Shown here: positions 47,744 through 59,958 of the stretch, piece after piece
Position numbering within the stretch: position 1 is the first letter of the stretch
Layout: every line of letters starts with the position of its first letter
Assembly (NCBI RefSeq): GCF_031844705.1
Contig: NZ_CP134609.1
Coordinates: 2,356,001 to 2,420,000 of the forward strand
Reading direction: 5' to 3'
From: Streptomyces sp. ITFR-16
GTDB taxonomy: Bacteria > Actinomycetota > Actinomycetes > Streptomycetales > Streptomycetaceae
DNA length: 64,000 bases
Notes under the pieces: model-generated
The model's input: the letters and a program-made list of their open reading frames with translations, nothing else
Told to the model about the DNA's origin: nothing
The model's database searches: none
Translations under genes and position numbers: made by a program

Positions 47744-49003
47744 ATGTCGCTTCTCAACTCCTCCCTCCACGAGCTGGACCCGGACGTCGCCGCCGCCGTC
47801 GACGCCGAGCTCCACCGTCAGCAGTCCACCCTCGAGATGATCGCCTCGGAGAACTTCGCTCCGGTCGCCGTCATGGAGGCCCAGGGCTCCGTCCTGACCA
47901 ACAAGTACGCCGAGGGCTACCCCGGCCGCCGCTACTACGGCGGCTGCGAGCACGTCGACGTGGTCGAGCAGATCGCGATCGACCGCATCAAGGCGCTCTT
48001 CGGCGCCGAGGCCGCGAACGTCCAGCCGCACTCGGGTGCGCAGGCCAACGCCGCCGCGATGTTCGCGCTGCTCAAGCCGGGCGACACGATCATGGGCCTG
48101 AACCTGGCGCACGGCGGTCACCTGACCCACGGCATGAAGATCAACTTCTCCGGCAAGCTCTACAACGTGGTCCCGTACCACGTCGACGACACCGGCGTCG
48201 TGGACATGGCCGAGGTGGAGCGCCTGGCCAAGGAGTCCAAGCCGAAGCTCATCGTGGCCGGCTGGTCCGCCTACCCCCGTCAGCTGGACTTCGCCGCCTT
48301 CCGCCGCATCGCGGACGAGGTCGGCGCGTACCTGATGGTCGACATGGCGCACTTCGCCGGTCTGGTCGCCGCGGGCCTGCACCCCAACCCGGTGCCGCAC
48401 GCCCACGTCGTCACCACCACCACGCACAAGACCCTCGGCGGTCCGCGCGGCGGTGTGATCCTCTCCACCCAGGAGCTCGCCAAGAAGATCAACTCGGCGG
48501 TCTTCCCGGGCCAGCAGGGCGGTCCGCTGGAGCACGTGATCGCGGCCAAGGCGGTCTCGTTCAAGGTCGCGGCGACCGAGGAGTTCAAGGAGCGCCAGCA
48601 GCGCACCCTGGACGGCGCCCGCATCCTCGCCGAGCGTCTGGTGCAGCCGGACGTCACCGAGGTGGGCGTCTCCGTGCTGTCCGGCGGTACGGACGTGCAC
48701 CTGGTCCTCGTCGACCTGCGCAACTCCGAGCTGGACGGCCAGCAGGCCGAGGACCGGCTGCACGAGCTGGGCATCACGGTCAACCGGAACGCCATCCCGA
48801 ACGACCCGCGCCCGCCGATGGTCACCTCGGGTCTGCGGATCGGCACGCCGGCACTGGCCACGCGCGGTTTCCGGACGGAGGACTTCACCGAGGTCGCGGA
48901 GATCATCGCGTCCGCCCTCAAGCCGTCCTACGACGCGGACGACCTGAAGGCCCGCGTCGCCGCGCTCGCCGAGAAGTTCCCGCTGTACCCCGGTCTCAAG
49001 TAG
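47744..49003 (+). CDS. glyA: Serine hydroxymethyltransferase
   Basis: The 419-residue PLP enzyme interconverts serine and glycine with tetrahydrofolate. Conserved segments include [43 protein letters not shown], the PLP Lys in [14 protein letters not shown] (about residue 229) and [12 protein letters not shown] near the C-terminus. It starts 20 nt after gcvH and is probably co-transcribed; a terminator follows at 49032-49069. It shares a one-carbon pool with GcvT. Confidence 0.97.
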   Translation: MSLLNSSLHELDPDVAAAVDAELHRQQSTLEMIASENFAPVAVMEAQGSVLTNKYAEGYPGRRYYGGCEHVDVVEQIAIDRIKALFGAEAANVQPHSGAQANAAAMFALLKPGDTIMGLNLAHGGHLTHGMKINFSGKLYNVVPYHVDDTGVVDMAEVERLAKESKPKLIVAGWSAYPRQLDFAAFRRIADEVGAYLMVDMAHFAGLVAAGLHPNPVPHAHVVTTTTHKTLGGPRGGVILSTQELAKKINSAVFPGQQGGPLEHVIAAKAVSFKVAATEEFKERQQRTLDGARILAERLVQPDVTEVGVSVLSGGTDVHLVLVDLRNSELDGQQAEDRLHELGITVNRNAIPNDPRPPMVTSGLRIGTPALATRGFRTEDFTEVAEIIASALKPSYDADDLKARVAALAEKFPLYPGLK

Positions 49004-49031
49004 TCCGACCGGCACGTTTGCGTATCGGGGA

Positions 49032-49069
49032 GGGGCACCGCGCACACTGAACAGTGAGCGCGGTGCCCC
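49032..49069 (+). terminator. 12-bp hairpin after glyA
   Basis: GGGGCACCGCGC (49032-49043) pairs with 49058-49069 across a 14-nt loop that itself can form a CACT/AGTG inner stem. It starts 28 nt after the glyA stop and separates gcvTH-glyA from sdaA. Confidence 0.75.
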
Positions 49070-49158
49070 ATCCCTTGCCCCCGCTCTCCGGGCCGCGATC
49101 CGGCCCGTCCCGCACCACCCGGCAGACAACGGCGTCTACCAACCCTTAGGAGTCACCC

Positions 49159-50541
<1,383 letters not shown>

Positions 50542-50665
50542 GGCGCGCCGCCTCTTTTGCCGGAGCGGCAACAGGACTCGCGGCGGACGCGGCGGGCATC
50601 CCATGATCGTGGCCGGTGCCGGGGCCCGATACGGACAGGCTCCGGCCGACAGCCGTGGAGGAATC

Positions 50666-51652
50666 ATGCCCCAGCCGTCCGACCTCTCCCCCGGCCCCAC
50701 GCACCGGCTGGTGCCCTCCCCGGCCGGCCGCGTCCATGTGGTCGAGCAGGGCAGCGGGCCGCTGGTGCTGCTGGTGCACGGATTCCCGGAGTCCTGGTAC
50801 TCCTGGCGCCACCAGCTGCCCGTGCTCGCCGCCGCCGGGTTCCGGGCGACGGCCATCGATGTGCGCGGCTACGGCCGTTCCTCCCGGCCCGGGGACGTGG
50901 CCGCGTACCGGATGACGGAACTGGTCGAGGACAACGTCGCCGTGGTGCGCGCGCTCGGTGCGGGCGACGCGGTGGTCGTCGGTCACGACTGGGGCGCGAC
51001 GATCGCGGCGGACTCCGCGCTGCTGCGGCCCGATGTGTTCCGCGCGGTGGGGCTGCTGAGCGTGCCGTACGCCCCGCGCGGGGGTCCTCGGCCCAGCGAG
51101 ATCTTCGCGGGGATGGGCGGCGGCGAGGAGTTCTACGTCTCCCGCTTCCAGGAGCCGGGCCGGGCCGAGGCGGAGATCGAGCCGGATGTGCGCGGCTGGC
51201 TCGCGGGCTTCTACGCGGCGTTCTCCGCCGACACCATGCCGGGGCCCGACGCCCCCGACCCGCACTTCGCCGGCCTTGGCGCACCCCTGCGCGAGCGCTT
51301 CCCCGAGGGCCGCCCCGGCTGGCTCGGCGAGCGGGAACTCGACTTCTACGCGGGCGAGTTCGAGCGTACGGGGCTGAGCGGCGCGCTCAACCGCTACCGC
51401 AACATGGACCGGGACTGGGAGGACCTCGCCGCCTTCGACGGGGCACCCGTCACCCAGCCCTCGCTGTTCGCCGGCGGCTCGCTCGACGCCTCCACCACCT
51501 GGCTGGCCCCGGCGATCGAGGCGTACCCGACGACGCTCCCCGGGCTGAGCGCCTCGCACATCCTGGACGGCTGCGGCCACTGGATCCAGCAGGAGCGGCC
51601 CGACGAGGTCGGTCGGCTGCTGACGGACTGGCTCCGCTCGCTGCCCCGCTGA
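50666..51652 (+). CDS. Epoxide hydrolase-type alpha/beta hydrolase
   Basis: The 328-residue protein has the oxyanion motif LVHGFPESWYSWRHQLP (about residues 35-51), the nucleophile elbow VVGHDWGATIAAD (Asp about residue 110, as in epoxide hydrolases), a cap with Tyr residues, and a C-terminal catalytic His in DGCGHWIQQERPDEV (about 297-311). Asp as nucleophile favours epoxide hydrolysis over ester cleavage. GGAGGAATC in front of ATG 50666 is an excellent ribosome-binding site. It follows sdaA by 124 nt. Substrate is unknown. Confidence 0.9.
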   Translation: MPQPSDLSPGPTHRLVPSPAGRVHVVEQGSGPLVLLVHGFPESWYSWRHQLPVLAAAGFRATAIDVRGYGRSSRPGDVAAYRMTELVEDNVAVVRALGAGDAVVVGHDWGATIAADSALLRPDVFRAVGLLSVPYAPRGGPRPSEIFAGMGGGEEFYVSRFQEPGRAEAEIEPDVRGWLAGFYAAFSADTMPGPDAPDPHFAGLGAPLRERFPEGRPGWLGERELDFYAGEFERTGLSGALNRYRNMDRDWEDLAAFDGAPVTQPSLFAGGSLDASTTWLAPAIEAYPTTLPGLSASHILDGCGHWIQQERPDEVGRLLTDWLRSLPR

Positions 51653-53249
<1,597 letters not shown>

Positions 53250-53526
53250 CGGGGGCGCACGGCACGGCCGGGAGCCCCCGGCCGTGCCCGCCCCGGCCGA
53301 CGGGCCTCCCGCCGCCGGCCCACACCGGCGATTTCCGGACGTTTCTCGCCCGGAAGGGCCGACGGCCCGGGAGCACCCCACCGACGGCCGGATTCCCGTC
53401 CCGCCTGAAGTGGCCCCTGCCGGCCGCACCCGCCAGAAAGCCCGCGCCCGCACGAATGGCCGGGCGCTCCCGGCCGTGCTGTGCTGGTGGACACCCCCGA
53501 CGACCGCGGAAGGGCCGGAACACCTC

Positions 53527-55068
53527 ATGAGCGCACCCCCGCCGATATCCGCGCCCGGCCCCGCCGGCCCCGACCGGTCCGGGCCCCGCTCCGAGGGGAC
53601 CGCCCCGCGCGCCGAGACCGTCCACGGCACCGTCCGGGGCGCGTACGAGCGGGGAGTCGCGGTCTTCCGCGGCATTCCGTACGCGGCCGCGCCGGTGGGC
53701 GCACGCCGGTTCCGGGCGCCGGAGCCGCCGGAGCGCTGGACCGGGGTGCGGGAGGCCGTCGCCTTCGGCCCGACCGCGCCCAAGCGCCCCTACGCCCCGC
53801 CGCTGGACCGGCTGCTGCCCGACCCCGAGGTGCCCGGCGAGGACTGCCTCAACCTCAATGTGTGGACGCCCTCGCCCGCCCGCACCGGACTGCCCGTCCT
53901 GGTCTGGATCCACGGCGGCTCCCTGCTGCACGGCTCCTCGGCGGTGGGCGTGTACGACGGGACGGCGTTCGCCCGCGACGGGGTGGTGCTCGTGTCGGTC
54001 AACTACCGCCTGGGCGTCGAGGGGTTCGGGGTGCTCCCGGACGCGCCCGCCAACCGGGGGCTCCTCGACCAGCTCGCGGCTCTGGGCTGGGTGCGGGACA
54101 ACATCGCGGCGTTCGGCGGCGATCCGGACCGGGTGACGGTGTGCGGGGAGTCGGCGGGCGCCGTCTGCATCGCGGCCCTGCTCGCCGCGCCGCGCGCCCG
54201 GGGGCTGTTCCGGCGGGCGGTGCTGCAGAGCGGGGCGCCGGACGCGGTCTCCGTGGCGGCGGGCCGCCGGACGACCGCGCTGATCGCGAAGCGGCTCGGG
54301 GTCGCGGCGACGGCCCGGGATCTCGCGTCCGTGGACCCCGCCGCGCTGCTGGCCGCCCAGACCGAGGTGACCGCCGGCGGCTCCCCGCTGACCGGCGGGA
54401 ACTCCTTCCGGATCGTGGTGGACGGCGAACTGCTGCCCCGCGACCCGGCCGAGGCGCTGCGCGGCGGAGCCGCGTCCGGGGTCGATCTGCTGATGGGCTC
54501 CACCACCGAGGAGTACCGCCTCTGGTTCGTCCCCAGCGGACTGACCGAACGGCTCTCGCGCACGAAACTGCGGCTGGCCCGGCTGAAGGCCGGGGTACCG
54601 GGCGCCACGGCCCGCACGTACCGCGCCAACCGCCCCGGGGCCACGCCCGGCGAACTGCTCGGCGCGCTCGCCACCGACCTGCTGCTCCGGGTGCCGCTGA
54701 ACCGGCTGGCCGACGCCCGCGCCGGAGCCTCCGGCACCACGCGCCTCTACGAATTCGGCTGGCGCTCCCCCGTCCTGGGGCTCGGCGCCTGCCACGGGCT
54801 GGAGATCGGCTTCGTCTTCGACACCCTGGGGGGACCGGACGCGGTGGCGCTGGCGGGGCCCGACGCCCCGCAGGAGCTGGCCGACGCGATGCACGCGGCG
54901 TGGGTACGGTTCGCCGCGTCCGGTGATCCGGGCTGGCCCGCCTGGGACGCCTCGCGGCCGGTGATGCGGTTCGGCCCCGGCGCCCCCGAGCTGGTGCGCG
55001 CCCCGCGCGACGACGAGCTGCGCGGCTGGCCGCCGTACCGCCGGCGGCGCGCGGTCAGCGGGTGCTGA
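53527..55068 (+). CDS. Type-B carboxylesterase
   Basis: The 513-residue carboxylesterase family protein has GIPYAAAPVGARRFRAPEPPERW, the EDCLNLNVWTP motif, the oxyanion VWIHGGSLLHG (about residues 126-136), the nucleophile loop VCGESAGAVCIAALLAAP (Ser about residue 206), and a late CHGLEIGFVFDT with the catalytic His (about 423). The catalytic acid follows in the STTEEYRLWF area. It lacks a signal peptide. It begins 277 nt after the terpene synthase gene; the spacer holds no gene. It ends within the 3' end of the convergent CopD-like gene (14-bp overlap). Confidence 0.9.
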   Translation: MSAPPPISAPGPAGPDRSGPRSEGTAPRAETVHGTVRGAYERGVAVFRGIPYAAAPVGARRFRAPEPPERWTGVREAVAFGPTAPKRPYAPPLDRLLPDPEVPGEDCLNLNVWTPSPARTGLPVLVWIHGGSLLHGSSAVGVYDGTAFARDGVVLVSVNYRLGVEGFGVLPDAPANRGLLDQLAALGWVRDNIAAFGGDPDRVTVCGESAGAVCIAALLAAPRARGLFRRAVLQSGAPDAVSVAAGRRTTALIAKRLGVAATARDLASVDPAALLAAQTEVTAGGSPLTGGNSFRIVVDGELLPRDPAEALRGGAASGVDLLMGSTTEEYRLWFVPSGLTERLSRTKLRLARLKAGVPGATARTYRANRPGATPGELLGALATDLLLRVPLNRLADARAGASGTTRLYEFGWRSPVLGLGACHGLEIGFVFDTLGGPDAVALAGPDAPQELADAMHAAWVRFAASGDPGWPAWDASRPVMRFGPGAPELVRAPRDDELRGWPPYRRRRAVSGC

Positions 55069-56017
55069 GCCAGTGCGGGTCGGGGACGACGGTCAGCACG
55101 GCCGACACCACCACGACCGCCACCAGGGCGACCGCCTCGCGGCGGGCCGGCCGGTGGGCGGCGCCGGGGTCGGGATCCCGCGCCAGCCGCCGCCGCGCCG
55201 CCAGCGCCAGCGCGCTCACCACGGCCACCAGTACCAGCTTCGCCAGCAGGGTGCGCCCGTACGCCGAGGTCAGGACCGTGTCGGCGGGCAGCCGGCGCAG
55301 GGCGCTGCAGGTGCCGGTGACCGCGAGCGCCGCGTACAGCCAGGCGGCGAGGCGGGCGTAGCGGCCGAGCAGGGCTCGGGCGGCGGCCGGTGCCTCCCGC
55401 CACAGCCGCGCGGTGCGCAGGACGTGCAGAAGAGTGCCGGTCCACAGCGAGGCGGCGGTCAGATGGACGACGGTGAGCGCGGCGCCCGCCAGCGGGCTGT
55501 ACGCCTCGGGGTGCGCGCGCAGCGCCTCGGCGCCGATGACCAGGGCGAGCGGCAGGGCGGCCAGGCCCGGACGCCTGCTCGCGGCGCAGAGGGCGGCCAG
55601 GACGAAGCCGTTGGCGATGAGCAGGAGCAGCCCGCCCTCGCGCGTGCCGTACGTCTCGACGATGCCGAGGTCGCTGACCCGGGCCAGCCGGACGATCTGG
55701 CCCGCCGCCGCGAGGGCCCCGGTGACGGAGGCGGCGGTGCCCCAGCCGCGCGGGGCCGCGTCCGGGCGGCCGGGCACCGGGCGGGCCAGCACGGCGGCCG
55801 CGAGTGCGCCGGCGTGCACGGCGAGCGCCCCGAAGAGCACGGACCGCAGCAGGGTGGCGGTTCCCGCGCCGGGGATGCGCAGTTCACCGGTGCCGTGGGT
55901 GGCCACGCCCGCGCCCAGCAGGGCGGTCGCCACTGCGGGCACCCAGGCGGCGGCCGCGGCGAGCACGGCCGGGACGGACCGCCGCCGGACCGGCGCGGCA
56001 TCCGACGTGGACAACAC
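55055..56017 (-). CDS. CopD-domain membrane protein
   Basis: The 320-residue protein has about eight hydrophobic helices. The pattern LAGAALTVVHLTAASLWTGTLLHVLRTARLW (about residues 185-215) matches CopD, with His and Trp in the helix start, and RLAAWLYAALAVTGTCSALRRL, YGRTLLAKLVLVAVVSALALAARRR and late VALVAVVVVSAVLTVV follow. CopD proteins take part in copper uptake or handling across the membrane. The GTG start has AGGAGGGGGTGGG upstream. No CopC partner gene is next to it. Confidence 0.85.
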   Translation of the reverse strand: MLSTSDAAPVRRRSVPAVLAAAAAWVPAVATALLGAGVATHGTGELRIPGAGTATLLRSVLFGALAVHAGALAAAVLARPVPGRPDAAPRGWGTAASVTGALAAAGQIVRLARVSDLGIVETYGTREGGLLLLIANGFVLAALCAASRRPGLAALPLALVIGAEALRAHPEAYSPLAGAALTVVHLTAASLWTGTLLHVLRTARLWREAPAAARALLGRYARLAAWLYAALAVTGTCSALRRLPADTVLTSAYGRTLLAKLVLVAVVSALALAARRRLARDPDPGAAHRPARREAVALVAVVVVSAVLTVVPDPHWLSTR

Positions 56018-56228
56018 CCCACCCCCTCCTGACCGGCATTCCGGCCGGCCTGCCGACCGATGGACCGACAAACACACAACGCGCCCCCCGAAGTCCAATG
56101 GAGTACCGGACGTTCACCCGGAAGGGGGTATTGGGGAAAGCGCGAACGTTTCTGCACCCCCGCCGGGCGGACCCTGGGGTTGGCTTCACCGAACGTCACC
56201 ACCGCCGCCCACTGCGAGGAGAGGCACC

Positions 56229-56651
56229 TTGACCGAGACGCCGTGCCCCCCGGCATCCCCCGCGCTGGTCCCCCTGCCCGAGCCGTGCGGCCGGGTGTAC
56301 CGCAGGGAGGGGCGCACGGTGGTGGCCCTGCGCAACGAGATCGACATCGCCACCGCCGCCCTGATCACCCCGGCCCTGGACGTCGCGACCTCGGACGGCT
56401 CACCGCATGTGGTGGTCGATCTGACGGAGGTGAGCTTCCTCGACTGCTCGGGGCTCACCCTGCTCCAGCGGGCGCGGCGGCGTGCGCTGGACCGCGACGG
56501 GCGGTTCTGGCTCGTCTGCGGCAGCCCGAGGACGCTGCGGGTGCTGCGGGCGGGGCGGCTGCACGACGTGTTCCGCCCGGTGGCGACGCCGGACGAGGCC
56601 TTCCGTACGGAGGAGCCCGCCGCCGAGCCCGCCGCCCCGGCCGCTCCCTGA
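56229..56651 (+). CDS. STAS-domain anti-sigma factor antagonist
   Basis: The 140-residue protein is a SpoIIAA/RsbV-type STAS domain: VVALRNEIDIATAALITPALDVA, then VVVDLTEVSFLDCSGLTLLQRARRRA with the phosphorylatable Ser in DCSG (about residue 70). The start is probably TTG (56229): GGAGAGG lies upstream with CACC as spacer, and no ATG or GTG precedes the domain. It would release a sigma factor by binding an RsbW-like kinase; one such kinase is encoded at 59443-59958. Confidence 0.9.
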   Translation: MTETPCPPASPALVPLPEPCGRVYRREGRTVVALRNEIDIATAALITPALDVATSDGSPHVVVDLTEVSFLDCSGLTLLQRARRRALDRDGRFWLVCGSPRTLRVLRAGRLHDVFRPVATPDEAFRTEEPAAEPAAPAAP

Positions 56652-56662
56652 CGCCGCCGGCG

Positions 56663-56690
56663 GCCCCCCGGCCCGTGCCGGGCCGGGGGC
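56663..56690. terminator. Bidirectional hairpin between convergent STAS and EF-hand genes
   Basis: GCCCCCCGGCCCG (56663-56675) pairs with CGGGCCGGGGGC (56679-56690), loop TGC. It lies between the two convergent stops and can fold on either transcript. Confidence 0.65.
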
Positions 56691-56700
56691 GGCGCGGGCG

Positions 56701-56916
56701 TCAGCCCTTGTTCTGCGCGGCCCAGAACTCGTCGAACGTGAGGAGCCCGTCCCCGTTCGCGTCGTGCGAGTTGATCACGGCCTGCGCGACCGGCTCGGTG
56801 ACATAGGGGTCACCCAGCTGAGCCATGGCGCTCTTGTACTCGGCAGCCGTGATCAGTCCGTCGCCGTTGAGGTCGAACCGCTCGAATGCCTTGCGCGCCG
56901 ACTCGATGTCCGCCAC
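56701..56916 (-). CDS. cabD: Small EF-hand calcium-binding protein (CabD-like)
   Basis: The 71-residue protein has two EF-hands: DLNGDGLITAAE (about residues 15-26) and DANGDGLLTFDE (about 52-63). Both 12-residue loops have Asp at positions 1 and 3 or Asn, Asp at 5, and Glu at 12. It begins MADIESARKAFERF. From memory it matches the S. coelicolor small EF-hand protein in the same location. It is predicted cytoplasmic. Ca2+ binding is expected; the effector is unknown. Confidence 0.85.
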   Translation of the reverse strand: MADIESARKAFERFDLNGDGLITAAEYKSAMAQLGDPYVTEPVAQAVINSHDANGDGLLTFDEFWAAQNKG

Positions 56917-57033
56917 TGTTCCGCCCCTTCGTATGCCTGTCTGACGGAAGTCAGATTAACGGGCAGCGGGGACGGCCTCGGAGGCGGCCGGTCGTCGGTC
57001 GTGGACGGAACGCCGGCCACCGCAGGGGCCCGG

Positions 57034-58224
57034 TCAGCGGAAGACGCCGGTGTGGCCGAGCGAGTAGCGGCCGGGCTGGGGGTAGACGGCGAGTCCGTGC
57101 GGTCCGCTGCCGACGGGGATGCGGGCCAGCTGCTTGCCGGTGGCGGTGTCGATCGCGTACACCTCGGCGTTGTAACGGCCCGACAGCCACAGCACCTTGC
57201 CGTCCGTGGAGACGCCGCCCATGTCCGGGCTGCCGCCGTTCGGCAGGTGCCACTTCTTCGCCAGCTTCTTCCGCGCGAAGTCGAAGACGGAGACGGAGCC
57301 CTCGCCCCGGTTGGAGATGTACATCTGCTTGGCGTCGCGGCTGACGTAGAGGCCGTGGCAGCCCTTGCCCGTGGGCAGCAGCTTCGGGGTGGTGAACTTC
57401 TCCCCGTCCAGCACCCACATGCCGTTCGCCATCATGTCCGCGATGTAGAACGTGCCGCCGTCGGGCGACAGCTTCACGTCCTGCGGCATGGCGCCCTGGA
57501 ACGGCAGCTTCTGCTGGCCGACGATCTTCATCTTCTCGGTGTCGACCTTGAGGAGTTCGCCGGAGAACTCGCAGGAGACGATGAAGTACCGCCCGTCGGC
57601 CGAGAAGTCCGCGTGGTTGACGCCCGCGCAGCTGACCGGGACGGTCTTGGCCTTCTTCATGGTGTGCGCGTCCCGGAAGACCAGCTCGCGGTCCATCGAG
57701 GCCATCACCACGGCGTACTTGCCGTTGGGCGTGAAGTAGAGGTTGTACGGGTCGGAGACGTCCACCGTCTTCCCCGGCTTCCCGGTCGCCGGGTCGATCG
57801 GGGTGAGGCTGTCGCCGAGGTCGTTGTTGACCCAGAGCGTCTTCAGGTCCCAGGACGGCACCACGTGCTGCGGCTGCCGCCCGACCGGGATGGTCTCGAT
57901 GACCTTGTACGTGGCGGGGTCGATCACCGACACCGTGTTGGAGTTGGTGTTGGGCACGTAGACCCGGTCGGGGAAGCCCTTGACGGCGGGCGACAGCTTT
58001 CCGGGGGCGTCCGCCGCGTACACGTTCTTCGGGTCGAGCACCGGCGGCATCCCGGCCAGCCCTGGCGGCGCGGGCGGGGTGAGGTGCTTGGGCCGAGCGG
58101 GCGGAGCGGCCGCCTCGGTGGCGCCGGTGTCCGCGGCCGGGCCGGCGGGGGTGCCGCAGGCGGTGAGCGCGGCGAGCAGGACACCCCCGAGCAGGGTCGC
58201 GGTGCGTGCGGTGGAGGGAAGCAT
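57034..58224 (-). CDS. YVTN beta-propeller lipoprotein
   Basis: The ~396-residue exported protein has a signal with lipobox LAALTAC (Cys about residue 23), an Ala/Pro linker, then about seven WD-like/YVTN blades: VYVPNTNSNTVSVIDPATYKVIETIPVGRQPQHVV, TLWVNNDLGDSLTPIDPATGK, TFYIADMMANGMWVLDG, MYISNRGEGSVSVFD, and LARIPVGSGPHGLAVYPQPGRYSLGHTG. Such surface propellers often bind or scaffold. It starts at ATG 58224, overlapping the deacetylase stop; the GTG three bases earlier is the other candidate. It is translated with the deacetylase. Confidence 0.85.
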   Translation of the reverse strand: MLPSTARTATLLGGVLLAALTACGTPAGPAADTGATEAAAPPARPKHLTPPAPPGLAGMPPVLDPKNVYAADAPGKLSPAVKGFPDRVYVPNTNSNTVSVIDPATYKVIETIPVGRQPQHVVPSWDLKTLWVNNDLGDSLTPIDPATGKPGKTVDVSDPYNLYFTPNGKYAVVMASMDRELVFRDAHTMKKAKTVPVSCAGVNHADFSADGRYFIVSCEFSGELLKVDTEKMKIVGQQKLPFQGAMPQDVKLSPDGGTFYIADMMANGMWVLDGEKFTTPKLLPTGKGCHGLYVSRDAKQMYISNRGEGSVSVFDFARKKLAKKWHLPNGGSPDMGGVSTDGKVLWLSGRYNAEVYAIDTATGKQLARIPVGSGPHGLAVYPQPGRYSLGHTGVFR

Positions 58225-59032
58225 CACGTCAGCAGCTCCGTGGTCGTCACCGCACGCAGTCCGCGGCGGTCGAGTTCGGTGAGGAGGAGGGGCAGCGCGG
58301 CGACCGTGTCCGCGTAGCCGAAGTGCATGCTCACCACCGATCCGTTGCGGATCTCCCCGGCCACCTTGCGGGTGACGGCCGCGGCGCCGGGCGAGGTGAA
58401 GTCGAGGGAGTCCACGTCGTACGAGAGGACGTGCGGGTAGCCCGCCCGGACGGCGAGCCGCTGGACGAGAGGCGTGGCGTACTGGGTGCGCGAGGGCCGG
58501 AACCAGGTGCCGATGGAGCCGGTGAGCCGGCGCAGCCGCTGGGCGCAGCCGGTGATCTCCGCATACGCCCGCGCCTCGTCCATCGAGGAGATGTCCAGGT
58601 GGCGCTGGGTGTGGTTGCCGAGGTCGTGGCCGCCGTCGAGGATCCGGCGGGCCATCTCGGGGTGCTCGTCGAGCCAGCTGCCGACGGCGAGGACGGTGAC
58701 CCGGGCCCGGGCGCGTTCCGCCTCGGCCAGCACGGTGCGGGCGATGGCGGGGTCGCCCTGGCCGTGGAAGGTGAGCGCGACCCGGGCCCGGTCGCGGGGG
58801 CCGTTCGTGATCTGCACCGGCTGCCCGGGGAACCTGCGCGGGGCGGGTGCGGGGGCGTGCGCGCCGGTGGCCGTGGCGGCGGCTTGCCCGGTGCCGCGTG
58901 GGTGAGGGTGCTGCCCGACGTCCCGGCGGTGTCCTGCTCCCCGCAGCCGGCGGTGAGAGCGGCGGCGAGGGCGGCCGCGGCTCCGGCGCGCAGGGCGCCT
59001 CGGCGGTGCACCGGTGCGTCGGAGACGTTCAT
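58224..59032 (-). pseudogene. Polysaccharide deacetylase lipoprotein with apparent single-base frameshift
   Basis: The gene begins with a lipoprotein signal (MNVSDAPVHRRGALRAG.. lipobox LTAGC, in the frame starting at 59032). The catalytic part lies in another frame (from about 58882 to 58224): GHDLGNHTQRHLDISS (metal HxxxH region), GTWFRPSRTQY and YPHVLSYDVDSLDFT. Adding one G at about 58882-58883 (AAG-CCG to AAG-GCC) joins both into one ~270-residue protein. The first NodB motif, normally TFDDGP, is TFHGQGD. Possible causes are a real mutation, recoding or a sequence error. It is translationally coupled to the YVTN gene. Confidence 0.75.
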
Positions 59033-59442
59033 GGGCAGAACAGTAGGGGCGAAATGTCGCGAAGATACCCATTGGCAGCGTCGGCGGCCCCAGCGGGTCG
59101 TGGGGGCTCACCCGGACCACATGCTGGACGATCAATGAATCAGCCGCACGGGGCGGTGGATCCTCGTTGATTTACAGGCAAGTGACTCAGCACACCTGTG
59201 ATTCATCGCAAAAATGTCCATATATGTTCATGTATGGTCGCTATGCCGCTTTGGCGATGGAGTCGTCCGTCTGTCATAGTCGGGGACACGACCCCCATTG
59301 ACCCGGGCCAGGTCGTCACAAGCGGCCGTGAACACACCCCCCATTTCACGGCCTCCCACAGAAGCCCCCGCAGCCGCCGCACAACGGCCGGTCCGGGGGC
59401 TTCTGTGCGTCCGGCGGAGCCGGCGGCCGGGCCCCCGGGGAT
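59033..59442. other. 410-bp intergenic region with an AT-rich stretch and dyad
   Basis: The 59165-59245 portion is unusually AT-rich for this chromosome and contains an imperfect 20-bp dyad CCATATATGTTCATGTATGG at 59218-59237 (8 of 10 arm positions match). This probably belongs to the promoter of the deacetylase-YVTN pair or of an unrecognised rightward gene, since a short frame MVAMPLWRWSRPSVIVGD starts at 59233. The remaining sequence up to 59356 shows no gene. Confidence 0.4.
59357..59407 (-). terminator. 14-bp hairpin after the RsbW-like gene
   Basis: CACAGAAGCCCCCG (59357-59370) pairs exactly with CGGGGGCTTCTGTG (59394-59407) around a 23-nt loop. It begins about 36 nt after the stop at 59443. 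Confidence 0.75.
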
Positions 59443-59958
59443 TCAGCGGTCGGAGATGCGCATCTCGAACCAGGTGGTCTTGCCGCGCGGTAAGAGGTCC
59501 ACGCCCCACCGGTCGGAGAGCTTGTCCACGAGGAAGAGGCCGCGCCCGCTGATGTCCATCGCCTGGACCGGCATGAGGCAGGGCAGCCCGCGCGAGGGGT
59601 CGCGCACCTCGATCCTGATCCAGCCGCGGCGGCGCAGCATCCGCAGCCCGAAGACCCGGGCCCCGGTGTGCCGCACCGCGTTGCCGACCAGTTCGGACAC
59701 GAGCAGGACGGCGTGTTCGGCGGTCTGCGCGGAGAGCGCCCAGTGGTGCAGCACCACGCACGAGGTGAGCCGGCGGGCGGTGGCCGCGGACTCCGGGCGG
59801 GAGGGTAGCCGGACCTCGTCCTCCGTCGGATTTCCGAACAACTCCAGCGCCTTGAACGCTTGTTCGTCCTCGACGGTAGGCACCCTCCGTGCCGCTGTCG
59901 CGCTGCTGCGCTGTCGCGGCTGCTCCACACCCTCCAGGCCCGCCATGGACACCATCAT
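59443..59958 (-). CDS. RsbW/SpoIIAB-like anti-sigma factor (serine kinase, HATPase_c)
   Basis: The 171-residue protein has the GHKL ATP-binding boxes: VLLVSELVGNAVRHTGA (N box, about residues 86-102), RIEVRDPSRGLPCLM (G1-like) and SGRGLFLVDKLSDRWGVD (G2-like). It begins with about 60 residues of basic/low-complexity sequence. This family sequesters a sigma factor and phosphorylates a STAS partner; the STAS protein at 56229-56651 is a candidate. The start among several in-frame ATGs (59958, 59955, 59946) is uncertain. Confidence 0.85.
   Translation of the reverse strand: MMVSMAGLEGVEQPRQRSSATAARRVPTVEDEQAFKALELFGNPTEDEVRLPSRPESAATARRLTSCVVLHHWALSAQTAEHAVLLVSELVGNAVRHTGARVFGLRMLRRRGWIRIEVRDPSRGLPCLMPVQAMDISGRGLFLVDKLSDRWGVDLLPRGKTTWFEMRISDR

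Noticed and set aside
50557..50571. Short TTGCCG-GAG-CGGCAA hairpin after sdaA
   Set aside because: Only 6 bp; too weak to call a terminator in this G+C-rich sequence without transcript data.
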